From Chytridium lagenaria (Eukaryota; Chytridiomycota; Chytridiomycetes; Chytridiales; Chytridiaceae), in contig JAHLKC010000048.1 of NCBI GenBank assembly GCA_025449115.1, forward strand, positions 1 to 64,000: DNA of 64,000 nucleotides, written 5' to 3'. The notes beneath the pieces were generated by a model, which had not been told where the DNA came from, searched no databases, and worked only from the letters and a program-made list of their open reading frames with translations. Positions 45,871 through 58,319 of the stretch are shown here, piece by piece. How positions within the stretch are numbered: the first letter of the stretch is position 1; every line of letters begins with the position of its first letter. Position numbers and translations under genes: made by a program.

Positions 45871-47453
45871 GCATGGAATTGTCAGGTTAGTAAAAAAAAA
45901 AATTAAGGTTTTGAGTGCCTTTGAGGTCAAGGGTGAATACCCAAGGAGAAAGGGGTCGGAGGATGGTGAAGGACATGCGATGGAGAGAGAGAGAGAGAAT
46001 AGAGGCAAGAATGGGTTAAGATAGCCTTGAGGGTGAGTGATAGAGGGAGGATAAATGTCATAGAAGGATGGATGGATGATGAAGCATGAAAGAGCATCGG
46101 ACAGGAGGCAATGCTGTAATGTAAGAAGTAGGATGTCCATTCTCATAAAGTGAGCACAGTGAAGAAGGACATGTCATGTATGGGAATGGGGATGTAGGGA
46201 TGTATATCAGCAGTCTCAGCAAGCATGGGAGTGAAATGTATGCACTCAAAAACGCTACGATACATACCCATTATCCGACCTAGTGATGAGGATGATGTTG
46301 ATGATGATGATGATGCTGATGATGTTCTTGCAGAGCCCGTCGTCATTGCTAATAGCTGCATTCTGATACCCTCTCTGTTTTTTCTTTCTCTTGGAGATGT
46401 TGAGGGGACAGCGGGGAAGTGAAGTAAATAGGAAATGAGGGTGTGGGTTTTGTATAATAAAAAAAAGGGAAAAGAGAAGTATGGAGAGAACCCTCCTGGT
46501 TGATTTATCCCTTTGGAAATTATTTTTTCGATTTCAAATTTTATGATTTATTTTTATTTTACAAAGAAAGGATTTGTATTACCGTCTCTGTCTTCCTCCT
46601 CCTTCCCTTCTCCTTCTTTTTCATTTTCTTCTTCCTTTTTCTTATTCTTGTTGAACCTGTTTGACACAAGAAAACGCGTCCTCCGTTATACTTATATACT
46701 ATAGAAATACACAAATTAATTAACTAATAATTACGTGTAGAATAAATGAGATTAACGCGTAGAGTTATAAGAAGGACGCGTTGACCAATGATATATATAA
46801 TATGCATGCCCATGAAATAAATTTTATGCAGATCGATAAAACAGTGAGTACCTTTTAGGTGAGGAGGGAGGGGGATGCTTGTGTGCATTTTGAGTTTGTA
46901 GGAATTCCTATTAAAGAAATATCATGTCGCAATAATCAACCAATAAGAATACATCGGAGTATTATTTTAAATTAAGATTACAATGATGGTAGTACAGACA
47001 ACTCTTTTTCTTAATAATAGGGCAATGGACGGGAGGACCTTGCTGGTCGTGCATGTGTACATGGGTATTAATATTTAACAATAAATTACTTAATGTTTAG
47101 GGCTGATAAGGGAGAAATGAGTGACAAGTTGATGAAAAAATAAAGTCCTCAAAAATCCATGTTTTCAAATAATAATTATTATTAATTGATTATTACATAT
47201 TATTCTGTAATTTCAGTATAGACGAGAACCCTCCAGTTTATTATCAAAACGACAAAGAAAGAAAAAGAAAAAAGAAAAAAAAAAGGATAACTTTATATTT
47301 TCTCTCAAACATGGTTAAAGAAAGAAAAAAAAAACAACATATAAAAAGGGCCTTCCCCTCCTTTACATGGGTACCCCAAAAGTTAAGGAAGATCAACCTC
47401 ATCCAACTCATCCCCCCCTTTTACAACCCACATCCAACCAAGACATCATAACC
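45871..47453. promoter_or_regulatory. Divergent intergenic region between the ZIP gene and the His-rich GPI-protein gene
   Basis: This is about 1.6 kb of AT-rich DNA with a GA run (45982-45996), a GAT run (46284-46327) and three ACGCGT hexamers at 46674, 46755 and 46776. The ZIP first exon probably lies in its left part. No other gene is supported. Confidence 0.4.
46284..46327. repeat. GAT trinucleotide repeat
   Basis: This is a run of GATGATG units with small interruptions. Confidence 0.85.
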
Positions 47454-48134
47454 ATGCGCTTCTCTATCGCCGCCATCGTTCTTCTTAGCGTCTCATCCGC
47501 ATCCGCTGCGGTCAACTCCCTCTGTCTCTCAACCTGCTACCGTCAGGCACTCACTACTGCGGGCGGCACCTGCACAGCCTCCCTCACCCTCGACGACCAC
47601 GAATCCAGGGACGCCTTCCTCTGTGCATGCTCTACCACCTTCTCTGACGCTACCGTTGCGTGTGCTACCACTGCAAGGTGTGCGGACACACCCGCAGAGT
47701 TGTTGGCTGAAATCAAGGAACAGTGTGATCACCTTGGAGAGCACGTAAGTCCTGTGTTTTTTTACTCTTGTCGGCCAGATCTGCTATGAATGGCCCACTG
47801 CCGTCTTCATTCCACCTTCTTTTCCATACTGACTTTCCATCATCTCCAGTGGAACCCCGACGGCACCCCCAAACCCGTCGAAGGCGAGGACCACTCTGAG
47901 CACGAAGGCGAAGACCACGACCACGACCACGACCACGAAGGCGAAGGCCACAACTCCACTCTCCCGGCAACTCGTGTCCGCACCCGTACTTCCACCAAGA
48001 CCATGGCTCTCCCCACCTCTACCGCCGCTGCAAGCACCACCGCCTCTATCACAACCTCAAGATCCTCTGCTTCTTCCGTTGTTGCCGGTTTCTCTGCTCT
48101 TGTTGCGGGTGTCGCTGTGGCAGCTGTTTTGTAA
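47454..48134 (+). CDS. Secreted, GPI-type protein with Cys-rich domain and His/Asp metal-binding repeat
   Basis: The start at 47454, MRFSIAAIVLLSVSSASAA, is a clean signal peptide. Exon 1 ends near 47744 (GEH|GTAAGT) and exon 2 is 47850-48134. The Cys-rich segment has eight cysteines in CLSTCYRQ, GTCTASL, FLCACSTT, VACATTARC and EQC, loosely CFEM-like in spacing but not assigned. It is followed by an acidic-His repeat (EGEDHDHDHDHEGEGH), a Ser/Thr-rich stalk and a hydrophobic end (VVAGFSALVAGVAVAAVL) typical of GPI signals. Expected at the cell surface or wall. It is divergent from and next to the ZIP transporter, and the His/Asp run is well suited to bind zinc. Confidence 0.8.
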
Positions 48135-48673
48135 AAAACCTCTTTTCGTTTTTGCTTTTCCTTTTTTTTCGCCCTCGCAAATGATCTCGGTACACAGCAC
48201 CCCCCACCTTTAAACATTCCAATCCTTGCTTTTCCCGTTATAAATCTATTTAGTGAGCTCTCCTGCATTGTGACGACTCAAAAACACACACTTATACAAT
48301 AATAAATGCCGACATCGTCTTTCGTAACATTTTATAATTATCGTTCATTTTCAGCACAATTTACGCCTCATTGTCGGCCCACTGCTTTTTTGTGTAGGCC
48401 ATTTGTCTTTATCAAGCTAGGTCTGGTTCATACACATTAAATAAGTTCATATAATCAAGTGAATGTTAATAATCAAGCGAATGTTAAATGTTATTAGATG
48501 TTGTAAAGTCTTCGAACCTGTTCGGCTCTTTCTTTCAATGTACATTAGCGAAACACTTTATGTAACCGCATCCCTCATATAGCCCTCCATTATTAAACCA
48601 AAAAAAGAAAAGAAATAAAAAAAGAAATAAAAATAAGTCATGAAAGTAACCAAATTCCAGCCCCGCTCTGGCA
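48135..48673. other. Intergenic DNA between convergent genes
   Basis: Only 3' flanks were seen. Confidence 0.4.
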
Positions 48674-51600
48674 TCAAGTCAAAGACATAGGTCTCGTCTC
48701 CAAAGTCTTGACGGTACTCTCACACTTCTCCTTCTTCCCAAACAACTTTCTCGAATGCTCTCCAACACTCTTCTTCCGCTCCTTCTTTCTCGCATTCAAC
48801 CAGAAAATGTAAATCAACGCATCCTCAGTCGGCAACGAATGCTGACGTCCCAGAACAACATAAAACCATATGCTCCCTAACATCTTAAACGCATACGTCA
48901 TCATCGTGATCAGAAACGCTCGAGACACGAGCATCTGTTCTATGATCACCATTGACGATAAAAGCAATAGCGCTATACCGCCCCATATACCCAGGGGGGA
49001 GCGGAAAGGCCTAGGAGCATATGGGTGACGAATACGGAAGAGGATGTAAACTATGCCGACGCCAACATAAGTCATCATGGCAGAGAGGATGGTGAGGCTG
49101 TTTTTTTCCGGTTAGTCCGGTTCAATATACAAGAAACTTACTCTAACAATACATCCGAGGTACGTGTATCCCTTGCAAAGGTTAAAAACCTAAACAATTT
49201 CGGAAAATACAATGAAACCGCGCCATAGCAAAGGCATAAGCACATGAAAACAAGGCAGCCCTCATCGGAATATTCCCCTTGACGGTCGTAAGGGACATGA
49301 ATTGCGGCAGCTAAAAGAAAGCACAATAGATATCGTCAGTTATCCTTTGGATTCTCATTCAAACAACTCACAAAACCCGCTCTCGATAATGACCATGTCT
49401 GCTTTGACGCAGCCCAAAGCATCGCCACCGCATTCGTAATGATGGCCGGGAACATCATGATAAGCCCTGGTGCTTGCATACGATCTCCAAACACATCCTG
49501 AAGAACAGTCACCATGGGCCAGACCGAGGTTGCGACAGCTCCTGCACCGGGAGAAGTCAGGACATTAAATATGGAGAGGACGATTCCACAGGCGTATAGG
49601 ATGCCCCATCCAAGCATGTAGCTCAGTGGAATACTGTAGACGCCATTGATCGCTTCTGTTGAAGCTGCAAAGAGAAGGATTAGAAAAAAAAACGTCGAAA
49701 TATAAAAAAAGAGATAATATAGAAAAAAACATCAATGCGGATAAAGAAAGGAGAGGGGCGAAAAACATAAACAAAGACTAACCTAAAGCAATGATCTCCA
49801 CCCAGTAAACCACCAACACGCCCTCGGTATCGCATTCAAAACGCCAATAGTCCCATCCGTGAACAGCAAATTCCCTCCCCTTTCGATCGTCTTTCCCGGC
49901 AACGGCATCCCGACAGTAACCTGCGACGGGTCGAATGATTTCACAGCAACGGTGATGCAAAACGCAACTATCTGCGCAAGGCAAAGAGCAGTCAAGTACG
50001 TCATCACGTCCCAAGTGCCACTCCCTTTCATACTAATAATGCTTATACAGAGGATGCAAAATGCTAGCCAAATCAGGGGAGAGTAGATAAGAGGGTCAAT
50101 TGCGGCAAGGCTACCTAGAAAAGCAAAGGTGAGTAATGGTGATGGAAGTTTAGAAACGCAGATATGTAAACTTACAAATAATATCCGAAGCCTGAACAAA
50201 TAAAAGCGACATGAACATGACTATAATTTTACAGAATGTAATTAGCTCGCGTGATTCTGATCAATCTCATATCAACTTAACTGTATTCCAAACTCTCCGA
50301 ATTTCCTACAACCAACGCAATCCAGTCGCCAGCGACCGCCTATTTTCAATAATCAGTTTCGCACGACACCACAATCAATAAACCCACCCTTGAAAAACCA
50401 AAAGTTCCACCAAGAACCGGAATACTAAGCGCCATCTCTGATAAACAGAGAACCAAAGAAAGATACATAAATCCAGAGACCCATGTAGATATAATGAGGC
50501 CACCAAACCCCCCTTCCCTCAGTGCACTGTTCCAGCCAGCGAATTCACCGGAAATAACGGCACTAATGCTCAGAGCTACCAGTTGAATTACATTGACCTG
50601 TTATATATTGTGGAGTGAGGTTAGTAGGTATATACATAGATTATTATGGATTTGTAGGACTGTGAAGAATTTTGCGCTGACCTTTAGTTGCGGCAATTTA
50701 CGACGATCAAAATCTGCGGAATTATGTCGTGTTAGAGCTTAAAAGAAGATTTGGTGCATACAGAGACACGATAATAAAACGGAACTCACAAAGGGCTAAC
50801 CGTTCCTCAACGGAAGAATTTAAAGGGTAAATATCACAAAGAACGTTCTGATGCCACCACCACCATACTGCCAGCCGTAATTTCTTAAACATGTTTTCTT
50901 CAACAAATTCCTCAACATCCGGCTCCACGTTATCCTTTGATTGAGGTACGGGTTCAAGTGCACTTGTTGCCTCCTTCTCCTCGGATAGGTCATATATTGG
51001 AGACTGCTCACTTTTTCGCCGTATTGTCGGATGCTCAAGAGCCTACAACGATGTGTCAGCATAAAAGACGCGAAAAAAAAGAAGAAAAAAAAGAGCTTTG
51101 CTCATGGTCGCTTACATGAACTCCTGACTTATTTTGCCTCCCCAAACTTCTCATTTTCGGATCCAATTCATCCTCTACATGAGACCCTTCGATGTGCTTC
51201 AGCACTGACATTTGTCGACATAATAATGGAAGATCCCCGCCTCCCACTCCGACCTGAACGCTTTTCCTTCGTGCCAACATAGAAGCCATCGGAGGAACGA
51301 TCCCAAGACTGCCTCCACTATCTCTTGAGCTCCCGATGCTTCTTGGACCTCCTAACCCAAAAATCGACCCCATGAAACCCCCAGCCGCAGCGCCGCTAGT
51401 GGACCTCTTTGATTCTAAACGGCTTTTGCTACCTGGAAGATTCGATGTTTCTTGAAGCCCATGAGCGCCGTTTGTCTTGACGGAAAATGATTTCCGCCTC
51501 GCCATTGATCCAGAGTCGATCATAGGAGGTACCTTGTCCGTGACGTTGCTAAAAAAGAAATTGGCTTCGCTCTTGAACCGATTCTCCGCTTCAGCCGGAA

Positions 51601-52129
51601 TACTATCAAACATGGCATCCTTGCGATTTGCGGCGAGGGCCGTAGAGTTGAAAGTATCGAAAAAGTTGCTAAGATAAGTTGGGGCTTTCCCACCATCTTT
51701 AAGCTTTAATGCGGGTGGTGATTCAAAACCGCTGACATCATCAACACTAGCCATAAGGTCATCGCGTTCAATATCAAAACTAGATATTGATATTTGACTA
51801 AAGTCATGCTCGGAGTATCTTGTCCCCTTTTCCAGGAGATCGTGATTATCTGTGGAGAGGTTGGACGGATTTGAAACTGAAGGCATTCCCTCTGTATTGC
51901 ATGGGTTTCTATTAAGCGGTGGCGATGAAGTTTTAGAGCCATCGACCCCTGTTGCATAAGATTTTCCCTTGTCCTGAGATGATGAAGATGGTGCGGAACT
52001 TTCCAATTTATGTTCAGAAGATGTTAACGACACTTTAGAAGATTCCACTCCCGTTCGAGTATCAGTAGCTACCGGGGTTATTAGAGTTAGATCTGGTAAA
52101 GATCTAGCGGCGGGTGGTGCCTCCGCCAT
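48674..52129 (-). CDS. APC-superfamily amino-acid/amine permease with very long N-terminal tail
   Basis: The ATG at 52129 opens a hydrophilic Ser-rich exon of about 338 codons (MAEAPPAARSLPDLTLITP...), spliced at about 51116/51042 to ALEHPTIRRKSEQSP and, via about 50790, to RRKLPQLKVNVIQLVALSIS. The membrane domain follows: GEFAGWNSALREGGFGG (helix 1 unwound-like Gly motif), LVLCLSEMALSIPVLGGTFGF, AVAGDWIALVVG, DPLIYSPLIWLAF, MKGSGTWDVMTYLTAL, SYMLGWGILYACGIV, SKQTWSLSRAGF, RHPYAPRPFRSPLG. The GE-x-x-GW and SR-A signatures fit ethanolamine/amino-acid permeases of the APC family. One T appears lost near 49812 (frame change after NAIPRA). The tail of roughly 450 residues is far longer than usual and may be regulatory. 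Confidence 0.8.
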
Positions 52130-52743
52130 GATTCTTATAAATGGTTTCTGGTCGTGTCTTCACTGTGGTCACTTTCAGCGATGTGTAAGAAATGGCACTG
52201 CAACGTCAAGTATCTTAATAATACTAAATACTTGGTCGGGATAAGTGAGAGAATTGGATGTAGGCCCTAGCTCCACCTTCAAGATCAATTGTGAAATCAA
52301 GGTTTAAGTGGAAGTTTAAGAGCCTCTTCCCTAAGATCGCCTAATGCTTTAAACAGAAAAACAGAGGATTGAGGACTTCTTTCGGTGCCTGAATGTAAAG
52401 AACCGCAAGCCATTAGCTTCAGAGAGTGAAGCTTGTAAACCCCAACGCTACCCGCCCACCAGTCACACACGCTATTGGTAATCTCGCATTCACAAGATGC
52501 TCATGATCACCTGCACCATCGACACCCTCATACTGCGGAACTTTCCTCTCCTTAAAATACCCAATGGTGAAATCGATGCCGAACAACATCGGACATATTA
52601 TCGTTCTGTCCATGAAGGTTGATGGATGGATGGATGCCTTTTGGCCTCATCCTTTGGTGAAAAATTTAATTAATCTAAGTTTACAGATACCATCAGACAG
52701 TGTAGCACCTGCAGAAATCATTTGAAGGAGTGAAAGAACAACG
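52130..52743. other. Divergent intergenic DNA
   Basis: No supportable gene; a short GGAT repeat lies at 52620-52636. Confidence 0.4.
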
Positions 52744-54507
52744 ATGGCAGCTTTGGGGCTATCGGATATTGAGGTTTTACCGTTAGAGCTATTTGGATCC
52801 GTCATTGTGCATCTCCATCCGTACAAGTCTAGGCAGCTAAGAAGGCTTTCAAGACGATACCATTCGTTTATCGACACAGATGACTTTCAATTTGCTAGAA
52901 ACAACCTCTTGGCTTTTTTCGCTGAGGAGATTAGGACGGAATACGGCGGTGGTGTATTGGCGCCGCCAGGCTATGACGAGAGAGTGCAGAGAAGATCAAG
53001 GAGGCAAGCAGAGCCGGATTCTCTTCCTTCTCTCAGTCAACTGAATTGGAAGCTGCTTGGATCCTCTTACAGGGCAGCACTCATCTCCATTTTAAATTTC
53101 ACTTCAACCACTCTGCGCATGATCAACCCTGACTATCATGGACTGGCAGACACTGCGCCTCCAGGCTATGATATGTCGATGGATGACATGGCTCTGGACG
53201 CCCTTCGAACCGCAATCACCCTTTCTGAAATCGACTCAACCGCTGATGGCTGTTTTGTGTTGCAATGGGCCGCCACGAATACCGACGCAGATCTCTTTCA
53301 ACGCATCCTTGAAAGCACACCCGCAAATGGGTCTTCAAGAGCTCGGGACCGTGCATTTCATTTAGCTTGTCGATATGGCAAGCTCCCAGCTGTTAAGATG
53401 CTGTTGAATGCGGGTGTTCACCCCGCAAATCACGATAACGCCGGGTTACGGGCTGCGTGCAGTTCTGGACACAGCGCCATTGTCCGATTGCTTCTGGACA
53501 CTGGACGGGTATCGCCGTCGGCCTCCGATAACTTCTCCATCATCGCGGCTTCCGGAGCAGGGCACGCTGCAGTTGTCCGAATGCTATTAGATACTGGTCT
53601 CGTGGATCCCACGGAAAATGAGAATGAGGCGCTGAGGTCAGCGAGTTTGAACGGACACGCTGATGTCGTCCGATTGTTACTTATCGAGGAAGTGGACGAG
53701 GAGTGGGTTACTACGGGTGACGCAGTCATCGCAACTGCAAACATTGCCTCTGGTTCATCGTCCTTGTCTTCAACCTTCCCTTCGTCACCGGAAGGTCATT
53801 TTGCTCCGCGACCATTAATCACTCTTGCCGATGAGCCCTCCCGTCCACCTCGACGCACAACCTTAATTCCCCGACCTGGAGTAGATGCTTCGGCGTACTC
53901 CAACTATTCAATCAAAATGGCCTGCTTCTACGGTCACACTGAAGTTGTGGAGCTCCTTCTCTCCTGCGAAGGCGTGGATCCGTCGATAGAGGATAATTCA
54001 TGTCTTCGGAATGCTGCCGAATTCGGCCATCTGGCCATTGTCCGTCTCCTCCTCGCCCATCCACGTTGTGATCCTTCCGCCAACAATAATTATGCCTTAC
54101 GCTCTGCAGCGGCGCGTGGCCAAGCCGAAGTTGTCAGGGCCCTCCTAGATCATCCATTAGTCGATCCAACATGTGATGGACATGCTGCCATAAGGGAAGC
54201 TACAGAGAACCAGCATTCTGAGGTTCTCAGAATTCTTCTTGACCGATGCTTTCCGGCAAACGAACCTCAGGGCCCTTTGCCTCCCGGATATATCGTGGGG
54301 GCCGAACTGTCGGATACTGGTTGTGCAGGGTCTTGTTTGGGAATGAAAGGAAGACGGGGGAGTGCCCATACAGCGGCGCCAGCAGCGGAAATTGAGATTC
54401 GTCATAATGGCAATCGCGAGGGACCTGAAATGGATGATGAAAGGGTGGCGCCAAATCGGAGGAGTAGGAGATGGAATCCGTTTAAAATTTCTTGGAAAAG
54501 GCAGTGA
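52744..54507 (+). CDS. F-box-like, ankyrin-repeat protein, single exon, intact
   Basis: A 587-codon uninterrupted frame. The N-terminus LPLELFGSVIVHLHPYKSRQ fits an F-box-like helix pair. About residues 205-330 carry ankyrin repeats (RAFHLACRYGKLPAVKMLLN, AALRAACSSGHSAIVRLLL-like units). A Ser/Pro-rich linker follows, then about residues 395-525 carry four more repeats of the SANNNYALRSAAARGQAEVV type. The C-terminus is basic (RRSRRWNPFKISWKRQ). F-box/ankyrin proteins usually select substrates for SCF ubiquitin ligases; the substrate here is unknown. It is one of the few long frames in the window without any indel. Confidence 0.85.
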   Translation: MAALGLSDIEVLPLELFGSVIVHLHPYKSRQLRRLSRRYHSFIDTDDFQFARNNLLAFFAEEIRTEYGGGVLAPPGYDERVQRRSRRQAEPDSLPSLSQLNWKLLGSSYRAALISILNFTSTTLRMINPDYHGLADTAPPGYDMSMDDMALDALRTAITLSEIDSTADGCFVLQWAATNTDADLFQRILESTPANGSSRARDRAFHLACRYGKLPAVKMLLNAGVHPANHDNAGLRAACSSGHSAIVRLLLDTGRVSPSASDNFSIIAASGAGHAAVVRMLLDTGLVDPTENENEALRSASLNGHADVVRLLLIEEVDEEWVTTGDAVIATANIASGSSSLSSTFPSSPEGHFAPRPLITLADEPSRPPRRTTLIPRPGVDASAYSNYSIKMACFYGHTEVVELLLSCEGVDPSIEDNSCLRNAAEFGHLAIVRLLLAHPRCDPSANNNYALRSAAARGQAEVVRALLDHPLVDPTCDGHAAIREATENQHSEVLRILLDRCFPANEPQGPLPPGYIVGAELSDTGCAGSCLGMKGRRGSAHTAAPAAEIEIRHNGNREGPEMDDERVAPNRRSRRWNPFKISWKRQ

Positions 54508-54856
54508 TTAAGTTGTACATATTCTTTTTCGTCATATAAAAGCGCGTTCTTGTTTTTCATGCTAATCATGCGCTGTTCGTCGTTGTCATTTGAACTAGCG
54601 TGATAAAAGATCTTGAAATAATCGGATGTAGAAAGGGTGGGGGGAGATGTTAGTAATTACGATTCATTTTGAGGATCTTGATGTATATTACTGTTGTAAA
54701 GTTGTATGGACAATTGTATACTCTAAAATCAAATCGTGTCGTAAATCTTGACCCTCTAGTTTGGAATGATAATCTCTCTGATCGCTCTGTTGCAATGATC
54801 AGTAGCCCGTTCTCATCCCCCAAAAAACCTTGTTAAGTAACCCTACTTGATCACCC
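54508..54856. other. Intergenic DNA
   Basis: Nothing seen except flanks. Confidence 0.4.
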
Positions 54857-57800
54857 ATGGTATGGGATACATATGTTCCTGCGCTGGTCTGCGCTCTCCT
54901 ATTGCTTGTTGTCAATGGAGCAACATCGAACCCTCTCCTAGCTGATTTGGTTGAACCTGACTTAAAGCCTCCCACTTGCCTGACGAATCCCAACAAGTAC
55001 GGATGGGAAGGGTTTCAGAACTTTACCGTAAGTAGATTAGCTGTCGCTATAACTTAATTGAGGCTATATGAAGCGCGCCAAACGTCCCATCATCATCGAG
55101 CAAGCTGGATGGGACTCCGCAAGGATTGCATCCAGGATCATGCAGATCATGTTATCTGAGGTCATGGGCTTTCGGGTAAAGTATCAAGAATTCCAAGGCG
55201 GTGTGGCAGCCACCGTTCCTCGTCTTAAAGCTCAAAACGTCGTCGACGTTGCGATGGAGCTTTGGGCTACTCCCGACGGAGCGTGGTTGGTTTCTGCCTT
55301 TCGCATTTGTTATTTGAGCATCCCTAGTGATAGCCTCTGAAATATTGGGCTTAGGCAGAACTTCGGCAGCTTGGGTTACCAAGGGCGATCCGGATTGTAA
55401 GCTCGCCCAACAACGAAAAAAAGTCAATTCAACCCTAAGTAATACCTTTCGTTTGAATAGATACGTTCCATCGAGTCTCGTTGATGCCTATCCTGAACTA
55501 AGCATTGACTTTTGGCGGTTTATGCAAAGCCCAATCGCCAGAAACCTTTTCGTCAAGTCAGGAGAGGGTCCCGAGATACGAACAGCTGACGGCGGATACG
55601 TATGTGACAACGTATTGAGAGGTTGCCAGAAGGGCCGTTACTTTCCGTCATGGTATAAAGAATCAGAAGCGAATAACTTTATAGAGATTTGGAGTCCATT
55701 TCCTGGTTGGAGGTAAAGTTTCTTCTTCTTTTTGATATAATTAATGGATCCCATATAAAAGCAAATGGCGTTATGAAAGGCTTATCGATGGCTTAAAGTT
55801 GAATGCAACCATCCGTTGGCTCGGCAACGATCATGACAACATAGTGGCTGCTTACCTCAAAAACAACTCAGCACCGGGAATTATTTTCTATAGCTGGTAG
55901 ATATATTTATTAATTTATTACCCTTTTCTGAGTACATCAAGGATTCCTACTGCTTTGTTGCTTCGTGAGCCTCTTTCACTACAATTATATGCTCATATCT
56001 TTATACACAAATCATAGAAACAATGCTACACGCCTCATGCTTCCCTTGACTCTTCGGGTGCTTTTACCAAGCATAATAAAGGTTGGTGCTGAAGCTTCTC
56101 GTCTATATTAAAGTTTTGCAGATCCTCAAAATAACGTGCTGTTGGTGGATGAGCCCCAGTTTAGTCTGCTTAAGGTTTGTAATGGAACGATTTTTTTATA
56201 CTTAATACTCTATGAAAGGCTGGCACTTTGAAATTTCCTCAAGAAATTTCCAGATGCTGCCGAGTTTTTTGTCTAAATTTGAAATACAGTCTGTGTTTAA
56301 GCTATTCTTGGTTTTTCTCGAAAAGTCATTAATGTTCACTAAACTATCTCGACGACTTTGACAATACTAGGGATGATGAAATAAATCTGATACTTCTCGA
56401 CATTGCCAATAATATTTCCTACACGAATTCTGCGTGCGACTGGCTCCGGAAAAACGAGGCACGATGGTCTTCATGGATACCCCCACCGCCCACAACATAT
56501 GGTACCCTTCAAAATTTTATTTGCGCTTTTACTTCAACGATTTCTTAGAAAAATGCCCGTTCGGAACTGGCAGATATCTTTCGGATGGCCTTGGACTATG
56601 CCTTACGTGTCCGTCCGAGTCTTTTAGCTGGTAATTTGTCAGTGCGTGTCAATAGATGTTAATATATACCTTTAGGAAACATAATAATTCGGGACCGTGT
56701 TCTCAATGCCCTTTAGAAGGCATTTGTCCGGGTGGGGATGTTGTGAACGTCCAGAAAGGCTATTTTTTAGCCCGACCCTCGAGTGACAAACAAGTCCACG
56801 CCAGAGTTTTACTCTTGCCCTGATCGTGAAGCGTGTTGCCCTAGTAAGTGTATCGTGGTTCTTTGTGCATTTTATTTTGCATTCCAATAACGTACATGGC
56901 CTTTTATTGCAGCTGGAAATTGCACATATCAAGTAACTGCGATATTGGTTTCACAGGAGTTCTTTGCACCGAATGTATCGATCCTACAACATCTAAATGG
57001 CGGGGTAAATGTATTTCGTGCGAAAAAACTGGCGCGAGTCTCTACCTCCTATTCGTTCTCAGCTTCGTCTCCACATTTGTCGTTCTATTCATCCCACGTC
57101 ACGAGCTTCCCACTGTGGACCTCCTCTTCTTTTTCTTTCAGTGATTCAGCTTATTTTCGGCCCATCAATCGACGAGCTTCTCGGATTTGGACAGCTGAAG
57201 ACATTTCTGGCACTTACGAGTCTTGATATGGACGGTATTGCCGTGGATTGCCCGGTCAAAGTCTCGGGGGTCGGGAAACTTTTGTTTAGATTCATCTTAC
57301 CGCTTGCGTTTTTCGTCAACGTGGGGATACTGTACATGATATTCCGGCTACTAAGGAGATCGTCAGTGCCAGTAGAGAAAATTTCCCTTACTACATGAGG
57401 GTCAATCGGTTGAGGCAGTCTTTTTCAAGGCTCTTCTTTCCATCAGCACGTTTGCGTTAATGCCACTGGTGGAGGCAAGTGTTGCCCTTCTAGATTGCCG
57501 CAAAATTATGGGCAGCTTTGTTTCTACACCGCACCAGCAATTCAATGCTATAAGGGGAGCCACGTCGGCCCCGTTTCCTTTGCCATTTTTGTCATCTTAT
57601 TGCTATTAGTAGCCCATCCGATCGCGCTTGTCAGTTTGTTGATGAAAATGAAGAAGGAGAATCGTATAATTTATGAGGAGAATGTGGATCTCCCATTAAA
57701 GGATCAGTTACTACAGAACCTCTACCTTCAGTACAAGCCGAATTTATGCTGATGGAAGCTTATTTTATTATTGAGCGTGGATTGATCGTTATTTTTTTTA

Positions 57801-58319
57801 CCGTTTTCCCTGAAGGTGCGTTTCTTTTGCAAAAACTCTTTGAGCTGACCTTTTGTAGAAAATCGCTGGAGCGCATTTGGATACATCATTCTTTTTGGCT
57901 CTATTATGTAATCAAATTAGTTTTCCTGTTTTAGTTGAAATCATTCACTTGTTAACTTACTAATTTTAAACGTTTTTTATCCAAGGTCCGTTCGTCTCTA
58001 CCTCCAACCCTTTCAGGACAAACTTGAAGACTATCTTAATCGCGAGATTTCTCTTTGCTGGCTCATGCTTCTCGCCTTCAAATATACCTCTTTCGGATCC
58101 AATGACCATGACATTGCACCCTACGTCATCGCCATTATGTTCCTCCCACCAACTCTTCACGTGCTCCGTCTAGTTATCAGCTACTCTAGTGGTAATAGTC
58201 GACACATTGCCAGATCCAAGGACGAAATTTATGAGGCGAAGACGACCAAGAAGGGTGGATACGATAAGAATGATCCTGAGAGAGTGCCGTTGAGTCATGG
58301 GAACCTGAATGAGATTTAA
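54857..58319 (+). pseudogene. Receptor-like protein, OpuAC-type binding domain + Cys-rich stalk + multi-pass membrane domain; array copy 1, frameshifted
   Basis: Exon 1, 54857-55027: signal peptide MVWDTYVPALVCALLLLVVN, then NPLLADLVEPDLKPPTCLTN. Exon 2, from about 55072: KRPIIIEQAGWDSARIASRI, LSEVMGFRVKYQEFQGG, NVVDVAMELWATPDG. The binding domain continues through IDFWRFMQSPIARNLFV and KGRYFPSWYK. Cys-rich stalk about 56540-57030. Membrane part about 57030-58200. Tail KNDPERVPLSHGNLNEI. Breaks not shared with copy 2: one A lost in TTTCAGTGATT (about 57140, stop), GAAAATTTCC (about 57378), ATGAGGGTC (about 57400) and near 57745. At least a dozen short introns. See copy 2 for interpretation. 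Confidence 0.75.

Noticed and set aside
46143..46361. Ser-rich frame as ZIP first exon
   Set aside because: The Ser run comes from the GAT repeat and no phased splice to the ZIP signal-like segment was found.
54157..54454. Minus-strand frames antisense to the ankyrin gene
   Set aside because: Shadows of the intact ankyrin frame; no domain or splice support.
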